NCBI GenBank assembly: GCA_934204655.1
Contig: CAKPZJ010000010.1
Span: 19,259-83,258 of the forward strand
Direction of reading: 5' to 3'
From: an uncultured Prevotella sp.
GTDB lineage: Bacteria; Bacteroidota; Bacteroidia; Bacteroidales; Bacteroidaceae
Length of the DNA stretch: 64,000 nt
The notes under the pieces are model-generated. The model made no database searches, was not told the origin of the DNA, and worked only from the letters and a program-made list of their open reading frames with translations. Below, one piece after another: positions 24,187 to 33,613 of the stretch. Each line of letters begins with the position of its first letter. The stretch's first letter is position 1. Made by a program: the position numbers and the translations under genes.

Positions 24187-25428
24187 ATGAAAGTGCGTTT
24201 AGCTTTGATGAACTTCTTGGAGTTCGCCGTGTGGGGAGCCTACCTCACTTGTATGGGAATATACCTAAGCAATATCGGTATGCCGCAGCACATTGGTGCT
24301 TTTTATGCCATGCAGGGTATCGTATCTATCTTCATGCCGGCCCTGATGGGCATCGTGGCCGACCGCTGGATACCCGCCCAGCGCCTCTTGGGCCTCTGCC
24401 ACCTGCTGGCGGGCCTGTTTATGATAGCCGCCGGATGGTATGGCTATACTGAGGGTACGGCGGCCCAGTTCCCGGTACTCTTCACGTTCTACTCGTTAAG
24501 CGTGGCGTTCTACATGCCTACTCTGGCGCTCAGCAACTCGGTGGCCTACTGCGCCCTGGCCCAGGCCCACATGGACAGTGTCAAGGAGTTTCCGCCCATT
24601 CGCGTCTTTGGCACCGTGGGATTTATCTGCTCCATGTGGTTTGTCGACTTGATGGGTTTCAAGAGCGACTATAACCAGTTCTTCGTATCGGGCGCACTTG
24701 GCGTGATACTCTTCCTCTACACCTTCACCCTTCCTAAGTGTCCCGTGACACACGGCAGCGAGCGACAGAGTATCGTCGACGCGTTCGGACTGCGCGCCTT
24801 TACGCTATTCAGGCAGAAGCGCATGGCCATCTTCTTCATTTTCTCGATGCTGTTGGGCGTTAGCCTTCAGATAACCAACGGCTTCGCCACGCCCTTTATC
24901 GAGAGCTTCAAGGCGATGCCCGAGTATGCCGGCACGTTCGGCGTTAAGTATCCCGTGATACTCTACTCGCTGTCGCAGGTAAGCGAGACGCTGTGCATAC
25001 TGATGATACCATTCTTCATGAAGCGCTATGGCATCAAGAACGTGATGCTTATAGCCATGTTTGCCTGGGTTATGCGCTTCGGACTGCTGGGCACGGGCAA
25101 CCCGGGCTCCGGTGTGTGGATGTTCATCCTCTCCATGATAGTATATGGCGTGGCCTTCGACTTCTTCAACATCTCGGGCTCGCTCTTCGTAGATACCAAT
25201 ACCGACCATGCCATCCGCTCGAGTGCCCAGGGCCTCTTCATGCTGATGACCAATGGCATCGGCGCTACCTTAGGCTCCTTTGCCGCTCAGCAGGTGGTTA
25301 CGGCCCACACCGTTGACGGCGTTACCCAGTGGGCGGCCTGCTGGTACATCTTTGCCCTTTACGCCCTGGTGGTGGGCGTGGCCTTTGCCCTGGTGTTCAA
25401 CACTAAGAAGAAAACGGTTAAGGAATGA
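24187..25428 (+). CDS. Nucleoside permease, NupG-type MFS transporter
   Basis: A 413-residue, very hydrophobic protein with about 12 predicted membrane helices. The start (RLALMNFLEFAVWGAYLTCMGIYL) and segments such as PPIRVFGTVGFI are typical of the nucleoside:proton symporter family (NupG/XapB). It should import nucleosides across the inner membrane. It is first in a six-gene operon and sits behind the tandem promoter array. Its stop overlaps the start of the next gene (ATGA). Confidence 0.88.
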   Translation: MKVRLALMNFLEFAVWGAYLTCMGIYLSNIGMPQHIGAFYAMQGIVSIFMPALMGIVADRWIPAQRLLGLCHLLAGLFMIAAGWYGYTEGTAAQFPVLFTFYSLSVAFYMPTLALSNSVAYCALAQAHMDSVKEFPPIRVFGTVGFICSMWFVDLMGFKSDYNQFFVSGALGVILFLYTFTLPKCPVTHGSERQSIVDAFGLRAFTLFRQKRMAIFFIFSMLLGVSLQITNGFATPFIESFKAMPEYAGTFGVKYPVILYSLSQVSETLCILMIPFFMKRYGIKNVMLIAMFAWVMRFGLLGTGNPGSGVWMFILSMIVYGVAFDFFNISGSLFVDTNTDHAIRSSAQGLFMLMTNGIGATLGSFAAQQVVTAHTVDGVTQWAACWYIFALYALVVGVAFALVFNTKKKTVKE

Positions 25429-25985
25429 CGGGCGAGACGGAGCTACGGCTACAGAGCCTGATACTGCTCACACAGGTAGAGGGCATGGGCTTGGTGGTGC
25501 TTGCTAACACTGGCCGCGACCGGCAGATAGGTATTCCTTGTACCGAGGCCATGATAAACCGGCTGAACCGCATCACGGACACCGCGGGAGCCGCTCCTGT
25601 ACAGCTGCCGCAGCTGCTGTGCCGGCTACTGGACGACCATGGCATCGCAGAGATGGAGATACACATTACCGATGTATGCGATGGCAACTACGTGACGCTG
25701 CTCTACGACCGGGCCACGCTGAAGACTTATACCGTGGCCCCCGACGATGCCGTGGCGCTGGCCTTGGCCGGTGGGTGGCCCATCTATATACGCACCGCGC
25801 TCTTTGCCAGTCAGAGTGTGGCCTATAAACCGGGGCAGGAGCAGATGGCCATGCCGCTCAACGTGCTCAACGGCCAGTTGTTGGAACGTGCGCTCCAGCG
25901 CGCCATAGCCCGCGAGGACTACGAGATGGCCAAGGCCATCAAGGACGAGATGGGGCGGCGCGGCAAGAATGATGATAAGCGATGA
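25425..25985 (+). CDS. Bifunctional nuclease family (DUF151) protein with C-terminal UVR motif
   Basis: A 186-residue protein. The N-terminal part resembles DUF151, with the typical TVAPDDAVALALAGGWPIYI segment near residue 101-120 (usually VDARPSDAIALALR). Residues about 150-178 match a UVR motif (LERALQRAIAREDYEMAKAIKDEM), a helical hairpin known from UvrB/UvrC. DUF151 members have been called bifunctional nucleases, but the activity is poorly supported. The gene overlaps its neighbours on both sides by ATGA, so it is translated with the transporter and rsmE. Confidence 0.82.
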   Translation: MTGETELRLQSLILLTQVEGMGLVVLANTGRDRQIGIPCTEAMINRLNRITDTAGAAPVQLPQLLCRLLDDHGIAEMEIHITDVCDGNYVTLLYDRATLKTYTVAPDDAVALALAGGWPIYIRTALFASQSVAYKPGQEQMAMPLNVLNGQLLERALQRAIAREDYEMAKAIKDEMGRRGKNDDKR

Positions 25986-26707
25986 AAGAGGCAAGATATT
26001 TCTATGTGCCACAGGCTGCCGAGCGCACCGAACTGCCCGCTGACGAGGCGGTGCATGCCCTGCGTGTGCTGCGGTTGCAGAGTGGCGACGAGCTGTTCCT
26101 GATGGACGGCACCGGGCACTTCTACAGGGCCGAGGTAACCGCTACCTCGTCCAAGCATTGCCTGTACAGCATCCTGGAGACCATCACTCCACCTAAGGAG
26201 TGGGTGGGCCACATCCACCTGGCCATAGCGCCCACCAAGATGATGGAGCGCATAGAGTGGATGGCCGAGAAGGCCACCGAGGTGGGGTTCGATGAGCTGT
26301 CGTTCGTCAACTGCAAGTTCTCCGAGCGCAAGGTTATCAACACCGCGCGGGTAGACAGGATAGTGGTGTCGGCCGTCAAGCAGAGCCGCAAGCCCTATAA
26401 GCCCGTGGTCAATGACCAGGTACCGTTTCGCGACTTTGTCCAGGCACCCCGCACGGGTCGCAAGTTCATAGCCCATTGTTACGACGAGATAGCCCGTAGC
26501 GACCTGTTCGGCCAGTTGGGTCAGATGGGTGGCGGCGATGAAGTTACCGTCATGGTAGGCCCCGAGGGCGACTTTTCTGTCGATGAAGTAAAGTTGGCCA
26601 TGCAGCACGGGTTCGAGCCGGTGTCGTTAGGCAATTTCAGGTTACGGACCGAGACGGCTGGACTGATGGCTGTGACCATGGCCCAGCTGGCTTTCCGTAA
26701 AAAATAA
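25982..26707 (+). CDS. rsmE: 16S rRNA m3U1498 methyltransferase
   Basis: A 241-residue SPOUT-class methyltransferase. An N-terminal PUA-like domain (to about residue 70) is followed by the knotted domain with the SAM loop VMVGPEGDFS near residue 190-199 and LGNFRLRTETA at 219-229. RsmE methylates N3 of U1498 in 16S rRNA in assembled 30S subunits. Starts at the ATGA overlap with the DUF151 gene. Confidence 0.94.
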   Translation: MKEARYFYVPQAAERTELPADEAVHALRVLRLQSGDELFLMDGTGHFYRAEVTATSSKHCLYSILETITPPKEWVGHIHLAIAPTKMMERIEWMAEKATEVGFDELSFVNCKFSERKVINTARVDRIVVSAVKQSRKPYKPVVNDQVPFRDFVQAPRTGRKFIAHCYDEIARSDLFGQLGQMGGGDEVTVMVGPEGDFSVDEVKLAMQHGFEPVSLGNFRLRTETAGLMAVTMAQLAFRKK

Positions 26708-26714
26708 CATACAG

Positions 26715-28019
26715 ATGAACAAATACTTATTATGGTTAGTAGGGATAACCATGACGCTGGGTCTGGGCTCGTGCTCAGACTCTGATTATATCAATGCTAT
26801 CCCTAAGCGGTCGCCGGCCGTGGTGTCGGTAGACCTGATGAGTACGGCCGACGTGAGCGCACAGAGGGTACTCCGGGCGCTCTTCCAGGTAGGGGCGGTC
26901 GACGGCAAGGGTGTAGACATCAGTAAGAAAATGTATCTCTTCGAGTCGCCCGACGGCTCTTACGGTCTCTGTGCCGCTGTGTCAGGCAGCGACAAGTTGG
27001 CCGACCTGCTTACCCAGTCGGGGCACAGGCTTACCGTGTTCCAGGGATGTCACTTTACCCCCTTAGGCACCTCGTGGCTGATGGGCTATTCGGACCGCGC
27101 ACTCTTGGTGATGGGCCCTGTGACCATAGAGGGGCAGCGTGAGCTGATGCGGCAGATGTCTGTCTATCTTAATCAGGACGAGGACAAGGGTCTGCGGGTG
27201 TCGCGGCTCTTCGAACGGCTCGACACCATCAGCGCCCCGATAGCCCTGGTAAGTCAGTTGCAGTCATTGCCCGAGCAGATGGCCGCCACCCTCTCGCTGG
27301 GCATGCCCAAGGGCGCCCGGCCAGACCAGGTGTATTATGCCGCTGGGATCTGCCGGCACGACCGAGCCTTGGTGATGCATGGGCAGACTTTCTCCTTTAA
27401 CCACACGGTAGACACCCAGATAGCCCAGGCCAAGAGTAGGTTGGGGGCCATAGATGGCAGTTTCATGGCCAGCCTCCAGGACAGCTGCTTTGCCACCTTG
27501 TTTATGCACGTAAGGGGGGCTGACTTCCTGCAGTTGCTTCAGGCCAGTCCCGCCACCCAGACCCTGTTGGCCGGAGCCAACGCGGTGATAGACATCAACA
27601 GCATTATCAGCACCTTTGACGGTGAGGTCATGGTGGGAGTGCCTTCGCCCGACGGCAAGCAGGGCATGGTACAACTATTGGCCCACTGCCAGCGCGCCGA
27701 CTGGCTTCCGCATGTGGCCTATTGGAAGAAGAGTGTGCCCAGTGGGGCCTCTATCACCGATGCGGGCCGTGACCGCTGGCGCTACACGTCTGGCGGTACC
27801 TCGTTCTGCTTCGGTATTCAGCCCGATGGCTGCTTCTACTTCGGTACCGAGCCTGTGGCTGCCGGCCGTCCGTCGGCATTGCAGACTTATATGACGGGTC
27901 GCAAGATGGCTACGGTTATCAACCTGAACAGGCTGCCCTTCAGTCGCTCGATGCCTATACTCGGCAGCGTGTTAGGGGTACTTGGCCCGATAGATACGAT
28001 GGTTTATACGCTCGAATAA
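26715..28019 (+). CDS. DUF4836-like lipoprotein
   Basis: A 434-residue protein with a lipoprotein signal peptide (residues 1-19, LGLGSC with Cys20). The start of the mature part (NAIPKRSPAVVSVDLMSTA) and two similar halves resemble DUF4836 proteins of Bacteroidales, whose function is unknown. It should sit in the inner or outer membrane facing the periplasm. It lies 7 bases after rsmE and directly abuts the ABC ATPase gene (TAA then ATG), which suggests that it works with the ABC transporter. Confidence 0.75.
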   Translation: MNKYLLWLVGITMTLGLGSCSDSDYINAIPKRSPAVVSVDLMSTADVSAQRVLRALFQVGAVDGKGVDISKKMYLFESPDGSYGLCAAVSGSDKLADLLTQSGHRLTVFQGCHFTPLGTSWLMGYSDRALLVMGPVTIEGQRELMRQMSVYLNQDEDKGLRVSRLFERLDTISAPIALVSQLQSLPEQMAATLSLGMPKGARPDQVYYAAGICRHDRALVMHGQTFSFNHTVDTQIAQAKSRLGAIDGSFMASLQDSCFATLFMHVRGADFLQLLQASPATQTLLAGANAVIDINSIISTFDGEVMVGVPSPDGKQGMVQLLAHCQRADWLPHVAYWKKSVPSGASITDAGRDRWRYTSGGTSFCFGIQPDGCFYFGTEPVAAGRPSALQTYMTGRKMATVINLNRLPFSRSMPILGSVLGVLGPIDTMVYTLE

Positions 28020-28664
28020 ATGGAAACTATACAATTTCAGTCAGTGGTTCCACATGTGTTTGCCCACGTGCCCGACCTGAAGTCGGATGTGTGGAACCAG
28101 GAACTTACCTTTCAGAAAGACAGATTATACCTCTTAGAGGCCGATAGTGGCAAAGGTAAGAGTACCTTTTGCAGTTACATTATAGGTTATCGGTGCGACT
28201 ACTCGGGCCGGTTGCTCTTTGACAGCCAGGACGTGTCGGCGCTGCCGCAGTCGTCATGGGTCGACCTGCGCCGGCGGCACATCAGTCACCTGTTTCAGGA
28301 GTTGAGGCTCTTCCCGGAGCTTACGGCGCTGGAGAACGTGACCATCAAGAACGCGCTGACAGGCTTTAAGGACGAGAAGGAAATACGCAGCTGGTTCGAG
28401 ATGTTGGGCATAGCCGACAAGGTAGACACGCCAGTGGGCATCATGTCCTTCGGGCAGCAGCAGCGCGTGGCCATGATGCGGGCGCTGGTTCAGCCGTTCG
28501 ATTTTCTGCTGGCCGACGAGCCCATCAGCCATCTGGACGAAACCAATTCGGCCCTGATGGCTCAGTTGATGATGGCCGAGGCCCGCAAGCAGGGCGCGGG
28601 GGTCATAGTGACCAGCATCGGCAAGCACATGGACCTGGACTACGATACGGTATATAGACTCTGA
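28020..28664 (+). CDS. ABC transporter ATPase with unusual motifs
   Basis: A 214-residue ABC ATPase. Walker A is ADSGKGKS (41-48), Walker B FLLADEP ends at Glu167, and the Q loop is HLFQELRLFP. The signature is MSFGQ (142-146) instead of LSGGQ, and the H loop reads VTSIGKH, with Ser199 where the catalytic His is normal. The pairing with an FtsX-like permease suggests a mechanotransmission-type complex (like LolCDE/MacB/FtsEX) rather than an importer. The start codon follows the DUF4836 stop with no gap. Confidence 0.85.
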   Translation: METIQFQSVVPHVFAHVPDLKSDVWNQELTFQKDRLYLLEADSGKGKSTFCSYIIGYRCDYSGRLLFDSQDVSALPQSSWVDLRRRHISHLFQELRLFPELTALENVTIKNALTGFKDEKEIRSWFEMLGIADKVDTPVGIMSFGQQQRVAMMRALVQPFDFLLADEPISHLDETNSALMAQLMMAEARKQGAGVIVTSIGKHMDLDYDTVYRL

Positions 28665-28691
28665 CGTGACGGTTATAATATATAATAAGGT

Positions 28692-29900
28692 ATGAACTTA
28701 GTTTGGAAATTACTGCGACATCATATTAGCATCGCCCAGACGGCCGGTTTCTTCTTCGCCAATCTCTTGGGCATGTTTATTGTACTTTTGGGCTTTCAGT
28801 TTTACCACGATGTGTTGCCATGCTTTACCGCTGAAGACAGCTTTATGAAGTCTGACTACATGGTGATAAGCCGCAAGATAGGCGCGTCTAACGTTATATC
28901 CGGAAAGACCAACACCTTTAGTCCCGCTGACATCGCCGACCTGGGCGAGCAGCCCTTTGCCAAGGCCATTGGTGCCTTTGTGTCCAACGAGTACCACGTA
29001 GACGCGTCAATGGGTATCAGCGGCACCAATATACTCAACTCTGAGATATTCCTGGAAAGCGTGCCCGACTCCTTTGTCGACGTGGCTGCCGCCACATGGC
29101 ACTATACGCCCGGCGATAGGGTGGTGCCCATCTTGCTGCCCCGCTCCTATATCACCATGTACAACTTTGGCTTTGCCAAGACCCACTCGCTGCCTAAAAT
29201 ATCCGATGGGGTAGTGGGCATGATAGACATGACGCTCTTCGTGCAGGGCAATGGACGGCACGAGGAGTTCAAGGGACGTGTGATAGGCTTCTCGGGCAAG
29301 GTAACATCGGTCTTAGTGCCTGAGTCGTTTATGAAGTGGAGCAACGCCACCTTTGCCCCAGGCAAGGAGAGCGACCCCTCGCGGCTGCTGCTCAAGGTGG
29401 GCAATCCCGCCGATGAGACTATAGCCAAATACATGGACGCGCAGGGCTACGAGATGGACGCTGACAAGCTCAATGCCGAGAAGACCACTTATTTTCTGAA
29501 ACTTGTCATCGGGCTGGTGGTCTCGGTGGGTGTGCTGATATCTATCTTGAGTTTCTATATACTCATGCTGAGCATATACCTGCTTGTCCAGAAGAACTCG
29601 GATAAGTTGGAGAACCTGCTGCTTATCGGCTACTCTACCAAGCAGGTGGCCCGTCCCTACCAGTGGCTCGCCACGGGGCTCAATATGGCTGTGCTGGTAC
29701 TGGCAGCTGTGGCTGTGGTGCTGGTGCGTAGCTACTACATGGATATTCTGCTCTCGCTCTATCCCACGCAGGCTGATACAGGACTGCTGGCCATGCTGGT
29801 ACTTGGCGCGATACTCTTTGCACTGGTTACAATTCTTAACTTTTCGGTTGTTCATCATCGTATAAAGTGTATATGGGAACAGAAAAGGAGAAATAATTGA
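28692..29900 (+). CDS. FtsX-like ABC permease
   Basis: A 402-residue membrane protein with one N-terminal helix (about residues 15-38), a large extracytoplasmic domain (about 40-255) and three helices near 265-295, 320-345 and 360-385, the topology of MacB/FtsX-type permeases. The loop LQKNSDKLENLLLIGYSTKQVARPYQ is the coupling segment. It follows the ABC ATPase gene by 27 bases and ends the operon. Substrate or partner unknown; the DUF4836-like lipoprotein is a candidate. Confidence 0.82.
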   Translation: MNLVWKLLRHHISIAQTAGFFFANLLGMFIVLLGFQFYHDVLPCFTAEDSFMKSDYMVISRKIGASNVISGKTNTFSPADIADLGEQPFAKAIGAFVSNEYHVDASMGISGTNILNSEIFLESVPDSFVDVAAATWHYTPGDRVVPILLPRSYITMYNFGFAKTHSLPKISDGVVGMIDMTLFVQGNGRHEEFKGRVIGFSGKVTSVLVPESFMKWSNATFAPGKESDPSRLLLKVGNPADETIAKYMDAQGYEMDADKLNAEKTTYFLKLVIGLVVSVGVLISILSFYILMLSIYLLVQKNSDKLENLLLIGYSTKQVARPYQWLATGLNMAVLVLAAVAVVLVRSYYMDILLSLYPTQADTGLLAMLVLGAILFALVTILNFSVVHHRIKCIWEQKRRNN

Positions 29901-29953
29901 CGTATAATCCGTTATTTTCATCTGCCAGTAATGTATATATGAAAATAAATTGC

Positions 29954-29961
29954 TAAATTTG
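29954..29961 (+). promoter_or_regulatory. -7 box of the TonB-dependent receptor gene
   Basis: TAAATTTG, followed by CATCG, 64 bases before the ATG at 30026. No clear -33 TTTG. Confidence 0.65.
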
Positions 29962-30025
29962 CATCGCAATATTAATAATAATTATCACTACAGTGGTAGT
30001 TTTTAACTTAACTTACAGAAAGATT

Positions 30026-33000
30026 ATGTTGAGACGATTAAGCCTTTTAGCTGTGATGATGTGGGCCATTACCACATCCATGATGGCGCAAATTACGACT
30101 TCAGGTATCAATGGTAAGGTTACATCGCAGGGCGATGAGGTTATCGGAGCCTCGGTTACGGCCACCCACCAGCCTTCGGGAACCGTGTACCGGGCCGTTA
30201 CCAACGTGAATGGACGCTTTAACATCCAGGGTATGCGTCCCGGTGGTCCATACACGGTCGAGATTACCTACATAGGCCATCAGCCTAAGGTCTTTAACAA
30301 GGTTAACCTGCTTTTGGGAGAGTCGCAGAACCTGTCGTGTTCGCTCGAGGAAGATGCCCGGATGCTCGATGAGGTGGTCATAGCCGGCCGGGCCGGACTG
30401 AACGCCACTAAGACGGGTGCCGCGCAGAGCATTAACGCTACGCAGATTAGCAATATGCCTACCATTACCCACAGTGTGGCCGATATAGCCCGCCTTAATC
30501 CGCAGATTAACTCTAATGAGCAGTCGGGCTCTATGTCGTTCGCCGGTGCCAACACCCGCTACAACTCCTTCCAGATTGATGGTGTTATGAATAATGATGC
30601 TTTCGGTCTTACTTACAATGGTAGCAACGGTGGCCAGGCCAATACGCAGCCTGTATCGATGGAGACAATCGACCAGATACAGATCAATATCGCGCCATTC
30701 GATGTTCGCCAGAGTGGTTTTACGGGCGGTGCCATCAACGCCATTACCAAGAGCGGTACCAACACGTTCCATGGTAGTGTATATGGTTACGGCAACAACG
30801 AGAAGTTAGTGGGCCGCCACTATAAGAACCACGATGGCAGCTACGCTGCTCCTTATTCTAAGGAGAACGAGTCGCTCTTCGGCTTTACCCTGGGTGGCCC
30901 CATCATCAAGGATAAGCTCTTCTTCTTTGCCAACTACGAGAACAGTGACAAGTCGTACCCCAACGACTACGGTTTGGGCTCTGCCGGTTCTAAGGTAGAC
31001 GCCGAGCTGGCTACTAAGATACTCGACGCTGTTAAGGACATGGCCCGTGAGCAGGGAATAGATTACAACGGTCAGTATGCCAACCCCGATATGCGCACCT
31101 GGAGCAACAAGGCCGGTGTGAAACTCGACTGGAATATCAATGACTTCAACAAGTTTACTATCCGTTGGAGCTATGTCAACGCCCGCTCTATGAAGGGTAG
31201 CGGTGGCATCTCTACGCTGAATACTGGTGACCACCTGTATGAATACAAGTCTACCACCAACACCTTTATGGCTGAGCTGCAGTCTCGCCTTTCTCCCGTG
31301 GTGAGCAATGAGGCTCGCGCCTCTTATGTTCGCGTCCGCGATGCCCGTACTTCGGGCAATCCCTTCCCTGCCATTCAGATTTCTAAGGTGGGCAACAACA
31401 ATGGCTCTGTTAATATAGGTAACGAGTACAACTCGATGGCTAACTCGCTGGACCAGGATGTCTTCACCGTCGAGGACAACCTCACCTGGAACAAGGGTAA
31501 CCACACCTTCACCTTTGGTACACACAACGAGTTCTATAAGTTCTCTAACCTGTTTATCGGTAACCTCTTCGGTAGTTACTACTTCAGTACCCCCGATGAT
31601 TTCTTCAGCTACTACAATGGTTTCAAGGCTGGTCAGACCGGCCTGGGCAAGTATATCAACCAGTACTACTTCAAGGAGGCCAATGTAGATGTTACGGGCG
31701 ACCCCCATTGGGCTGCCTCGTTCGGTGCCGGCCAGTTGGGCTTCTATGTCCAGGACAAGTGGGATGTGTCTAACAGCTTCCAGCTCACCTATGGCCTGCG
31801 TATGGACATGCCGCTGTTCTTTGACCGTCCTGCGGAGAACGCTCCTTTCAATGAGTGGGCTGCTCAGAACGGCTATTCGTTCAAGACCAATCAGAAACTG
31901 TCGTCAGCCCCGATGTGGAGTCCGCGTGTAGGTTTTCGCTGGGACCTTAACAACGACCATAAGTTTATCCTCCGTGGAGGCGTGGGCATCTTTACCGGTC
32001 GTATCCCATTCGTATGGCTGAGCAACAGCTTCTCTAACACCGGTATTCAGCTCTCCTCGTACACTGCCCGCCGGTCAGACAAAATCAGTCTGATACTGGA
32101 TCCTAACAAGCAGAGCGAGAATGGCCAGCAGCTTACGGCTTGGAGCGGTAGCCAGTTAATCAATGTGTTTGACAAAGACTTCAAGTTCTCTCAGAACCTG
32201 CGTGCCAACTTGGGTGTTGACTTCAAGCTGCTCGGTATCGACTGGACCGCTGAGGCTATCTACAGCAAGACGCTCAACGATGTGTACTACCAGAACGTAG
32301 CTTACACAGAATCGGGCAAGACTTTTGCTGACAAGACCGGCCTTTACTGGGATAACCGTCCTATGTACGAACGCGTCACCACTGGTTTACCCTTCAACGA
32401 GATTTATGTCCTCAAGAACACTAACAAAGGGTACACTTACAGCCTCTCGCTGAAAGCAGACAAGAGTTTCGCGTGTGGTCTGGACCTCTCGGCATCGTAC
32501 ACGTTCACACAGTCGAAGAGCATAAGCAGCGCAACATCATCGCAGGCTCAGAGCAACTGGCGAAACACACAGACATACAGGTTCTCTAACTCGCCCGAGC
32601 TGTCGTATAGCGCTTACAACATACCTCACATGATTAAGGCGTCGGCTTTCTATCACTTCAACATCGCCAACAACAAGATGTTTACCACTACTATCGGTAT
32701 CATCTACCAAGGCCGTAGCGGCTCGCCTTACTCTCTGATGTACAATGGCGACATCAACGGTGATAGCGGTACCAGCAACGACCTTGTCTACATCCCCACC
32801 GATGAGCAGATAGACCAGATGCCTTTCAAGGGCACCGATGCCTATCCTGCCGACCTGCAGCGTCAGAACTTGAAGGCTTGGCTGGCCAAGACTCCTTATC
32901 TCAAGGATCATCGCGGTCAGTACTACAAGCGCAACGCAGACAACCTGCCTTTCGAGCACCACTTCGACCTGCATGTAGCTGAGAAGATGAGTCTGAAAGT

Positions 33001-33235
33001 GGGCAAGTATGTTCATGCTCTCGAACTCTCGCTCGACATCCTCAACGTGGCCAACATGATTAACAAGGACTGGGGCCGTACCTATGGCACCAACTACTCT
33101 AATGAGCTCATACTCCCCATCACTTACGATGGCGGCCAGTACCAGTTTGTCAGCAGTCCCGATTACATCCTCAAGTATCCGCAGAGCTACTACAGCCGCT
33201 GGCGTGGTCAGCTTGGCCTGAAGTACACCTTCTAA
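30026..33235 (+). CDS. TonB-dependent receptor, Oar-like
   Basis: A 1069-residue outer membrane receptor. A signal peptide (about residues 1-22) is followed by a carboxypeptidase-regulatory-like domain (about 25-110, SGINGKVTSQGDEVIGASV), a plug domain and a beta-barrel that ends LGLKYTF with the terminal aromatic. It resembles the Oar group, which carries such an N-terminal domain and is not paired with a SusD. No SusD or enzyme gene follows, so a polysaccharide utilization locus is unlikely. Oar proteins have been linked to outer membrane structure and protein secretion; the ligand here is unknown. ATG at 30026 is chosen over an upstream in-frame GTG. Confidence 0.9.
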   Translation: MLRRLSLLAVMMWAITTSMMAQITTSGINGKVTSQGDEVIGASVTATHQPSGTVYRAVTNVNGRFNIQGMRPGGPYTVEITYIGHQPKVFNKVNLLLGESQNLSCSLEEDARMLDEVVIAGRAGLNATKTGAAQSINATQISNMPTITHSVADIARLNPQINSNEQSGSMSFAGANTRYNSFQIDGVMNNDAFGLTYNGSNGGQANTQPVSMETIDQIQINIAPFDVRQSGFTGGAINAITKSGTNTFHGSVYGYGNNEKLVGRHYKNHDGSYAAPYSKENESLFGFTLGGPIIKDKLFFFANYENSDKSYPNDYGLGSAGSKVDAELATKILDAVKDMAREQGIDYNGQYANPDMRTWSNKAGVKLDWNINDFNKFTIRWSYVNARSMKGSGGISTLNTGDHLYEYKSTTNTFMAELQSRLSPVVSNEARASYVRVRDARTSGNPFPAIQISKVGNNNGSVNIGNEYNSMANSLDQDVFTVEDNLTWNKGNHTFTFGTHNEFYKFSNLFIGNLFGSYYFSTPDDFFSYYNGFKAGQTGLGKYINQYYFKEANVDVTGDPHWAASFGAGQLGFYVQDKWDVSNSFQLTYGLRMDMPLFFDRPAENAPFNEWAAQNGYSFKTNQKLSSAPMWSPRVGFRWDLNNDHKFILRGGVGIFTGRIPFVWLSNSFSNTGIQLSSYTARRSDKISLILDPNKQSENGQQLTAWSGSQLINVFDKDFKFSQNLRANLGVDFKLLGIDWTAEAIYSKTLNDVYYQNVAYTESGKTFADKTGLYWDNRPMYERVTTGLPFNEIYVLKNTNKGYTYSLSLKADKSFACGLDLSASYTFTQSKSISSATSSQAQSNWRNTQTYRFSNSPELSYSAYNIPHMIKASAFYHFNIANNKMFTTTIGIIYQGRSGSPYSLMYNGDINGDSGTSNDLVYIPTDEQIDQMPFKGTDAYPADLQRQNLKAWLAKTPYLKDHRGQYYKRNADNLPFEHHFDLHVAEKMSLKVGKYVHALELSLDILNVANMINKDWGRTYGTNYSNELILPITYDGGQYQFVSSPDYILKYPQSYYSRWRGQLGLKYTF

Positions 33236-33265
33236 CCACCGGCAGATACTGATAACCATTATATG

Positions 33266-33301
33266 AGGGGTCTCTTGAACGGTAAGTTCAGAGGCCCTTT
33301 T
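33266..33301 (+). terminator. Terminator of the TonB-dependent receptor gene
   Basis: AGGGGTCTCTTGAAC pairs with GTTCAGAGGCCCTTTT (small mismatches), followed by T residues, 31 bases past the stop. Confidence 0.8.
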
Positions 33302-33408
33302 GCTGTTACTATAGGTCTATGGGTGCCATTTGTGGCAGTCTGTGGCTTGCCCCGGGGTGGCCGCTACAGGTTCTGATGGTCACAGATAGCTCCGTCCGAA
33401 AACTTAGA

Positions 33409-33471
33409 ATGTGCATCGGGTGCTTCGGGATGTGCATACTGAGTTTGCGGATGTACATCCCCAGTCTTCGG
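33409..33471. repeat. Three tandem 21-bp units
   Basis: Units begin at 33409, 33430 and 33451 with ATGTGCAT, ATGTGCAT and ATGTACAT and end near TTCGG/TTGCGG. The period is exactly 21, so translation in any open frame gives 7-residue repeats. Between the receptor terminator and the aspS promoter; no gene seen in 33302-33555. Confidence 0.8.
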
Positions 33472-33555
33472 ACCGAGCCTGCGCACCCATCTGGCAGTGT
33501 GCCCACCGGTATCGGGCTAAATTCTGATGGTGGCACGGATTATTGGGGGATTTGT

Positions 33556-33586
33556 TTTGTGTTTCATTACAAATGTTGTAATTTTG
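33556..33586 (+). promoter_or_regulatory. aspS promoter
   Basis: TTTG (33556-33559), 19-base spacer, TAATTTTG (33579-33586), 27 bases before the start codon. Confidence 0.85.
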
Positions 33587-33613
33587 CAAGAAAGAAAATA
33601 AACATTATATACT

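Noticed and set aside
24096..24452. A plus-strand frame that starts in the promoter repeats and overlaps the nucleoside transporter
   Set aside because: It is an out-of-frame shadow of the transporter gene; its start lies in the third repeat unit.
30026..33235. A SusC/SusD polysaccharide utilization locus
   Set aside because: No SusD-like gene or glycoside hydrolase follows; the receptor is Oar-like.
33409..33471. CRISPR-like short repeats
   Set aside because: Only 8 conserved bases with 13-base gaps and no cas genes.
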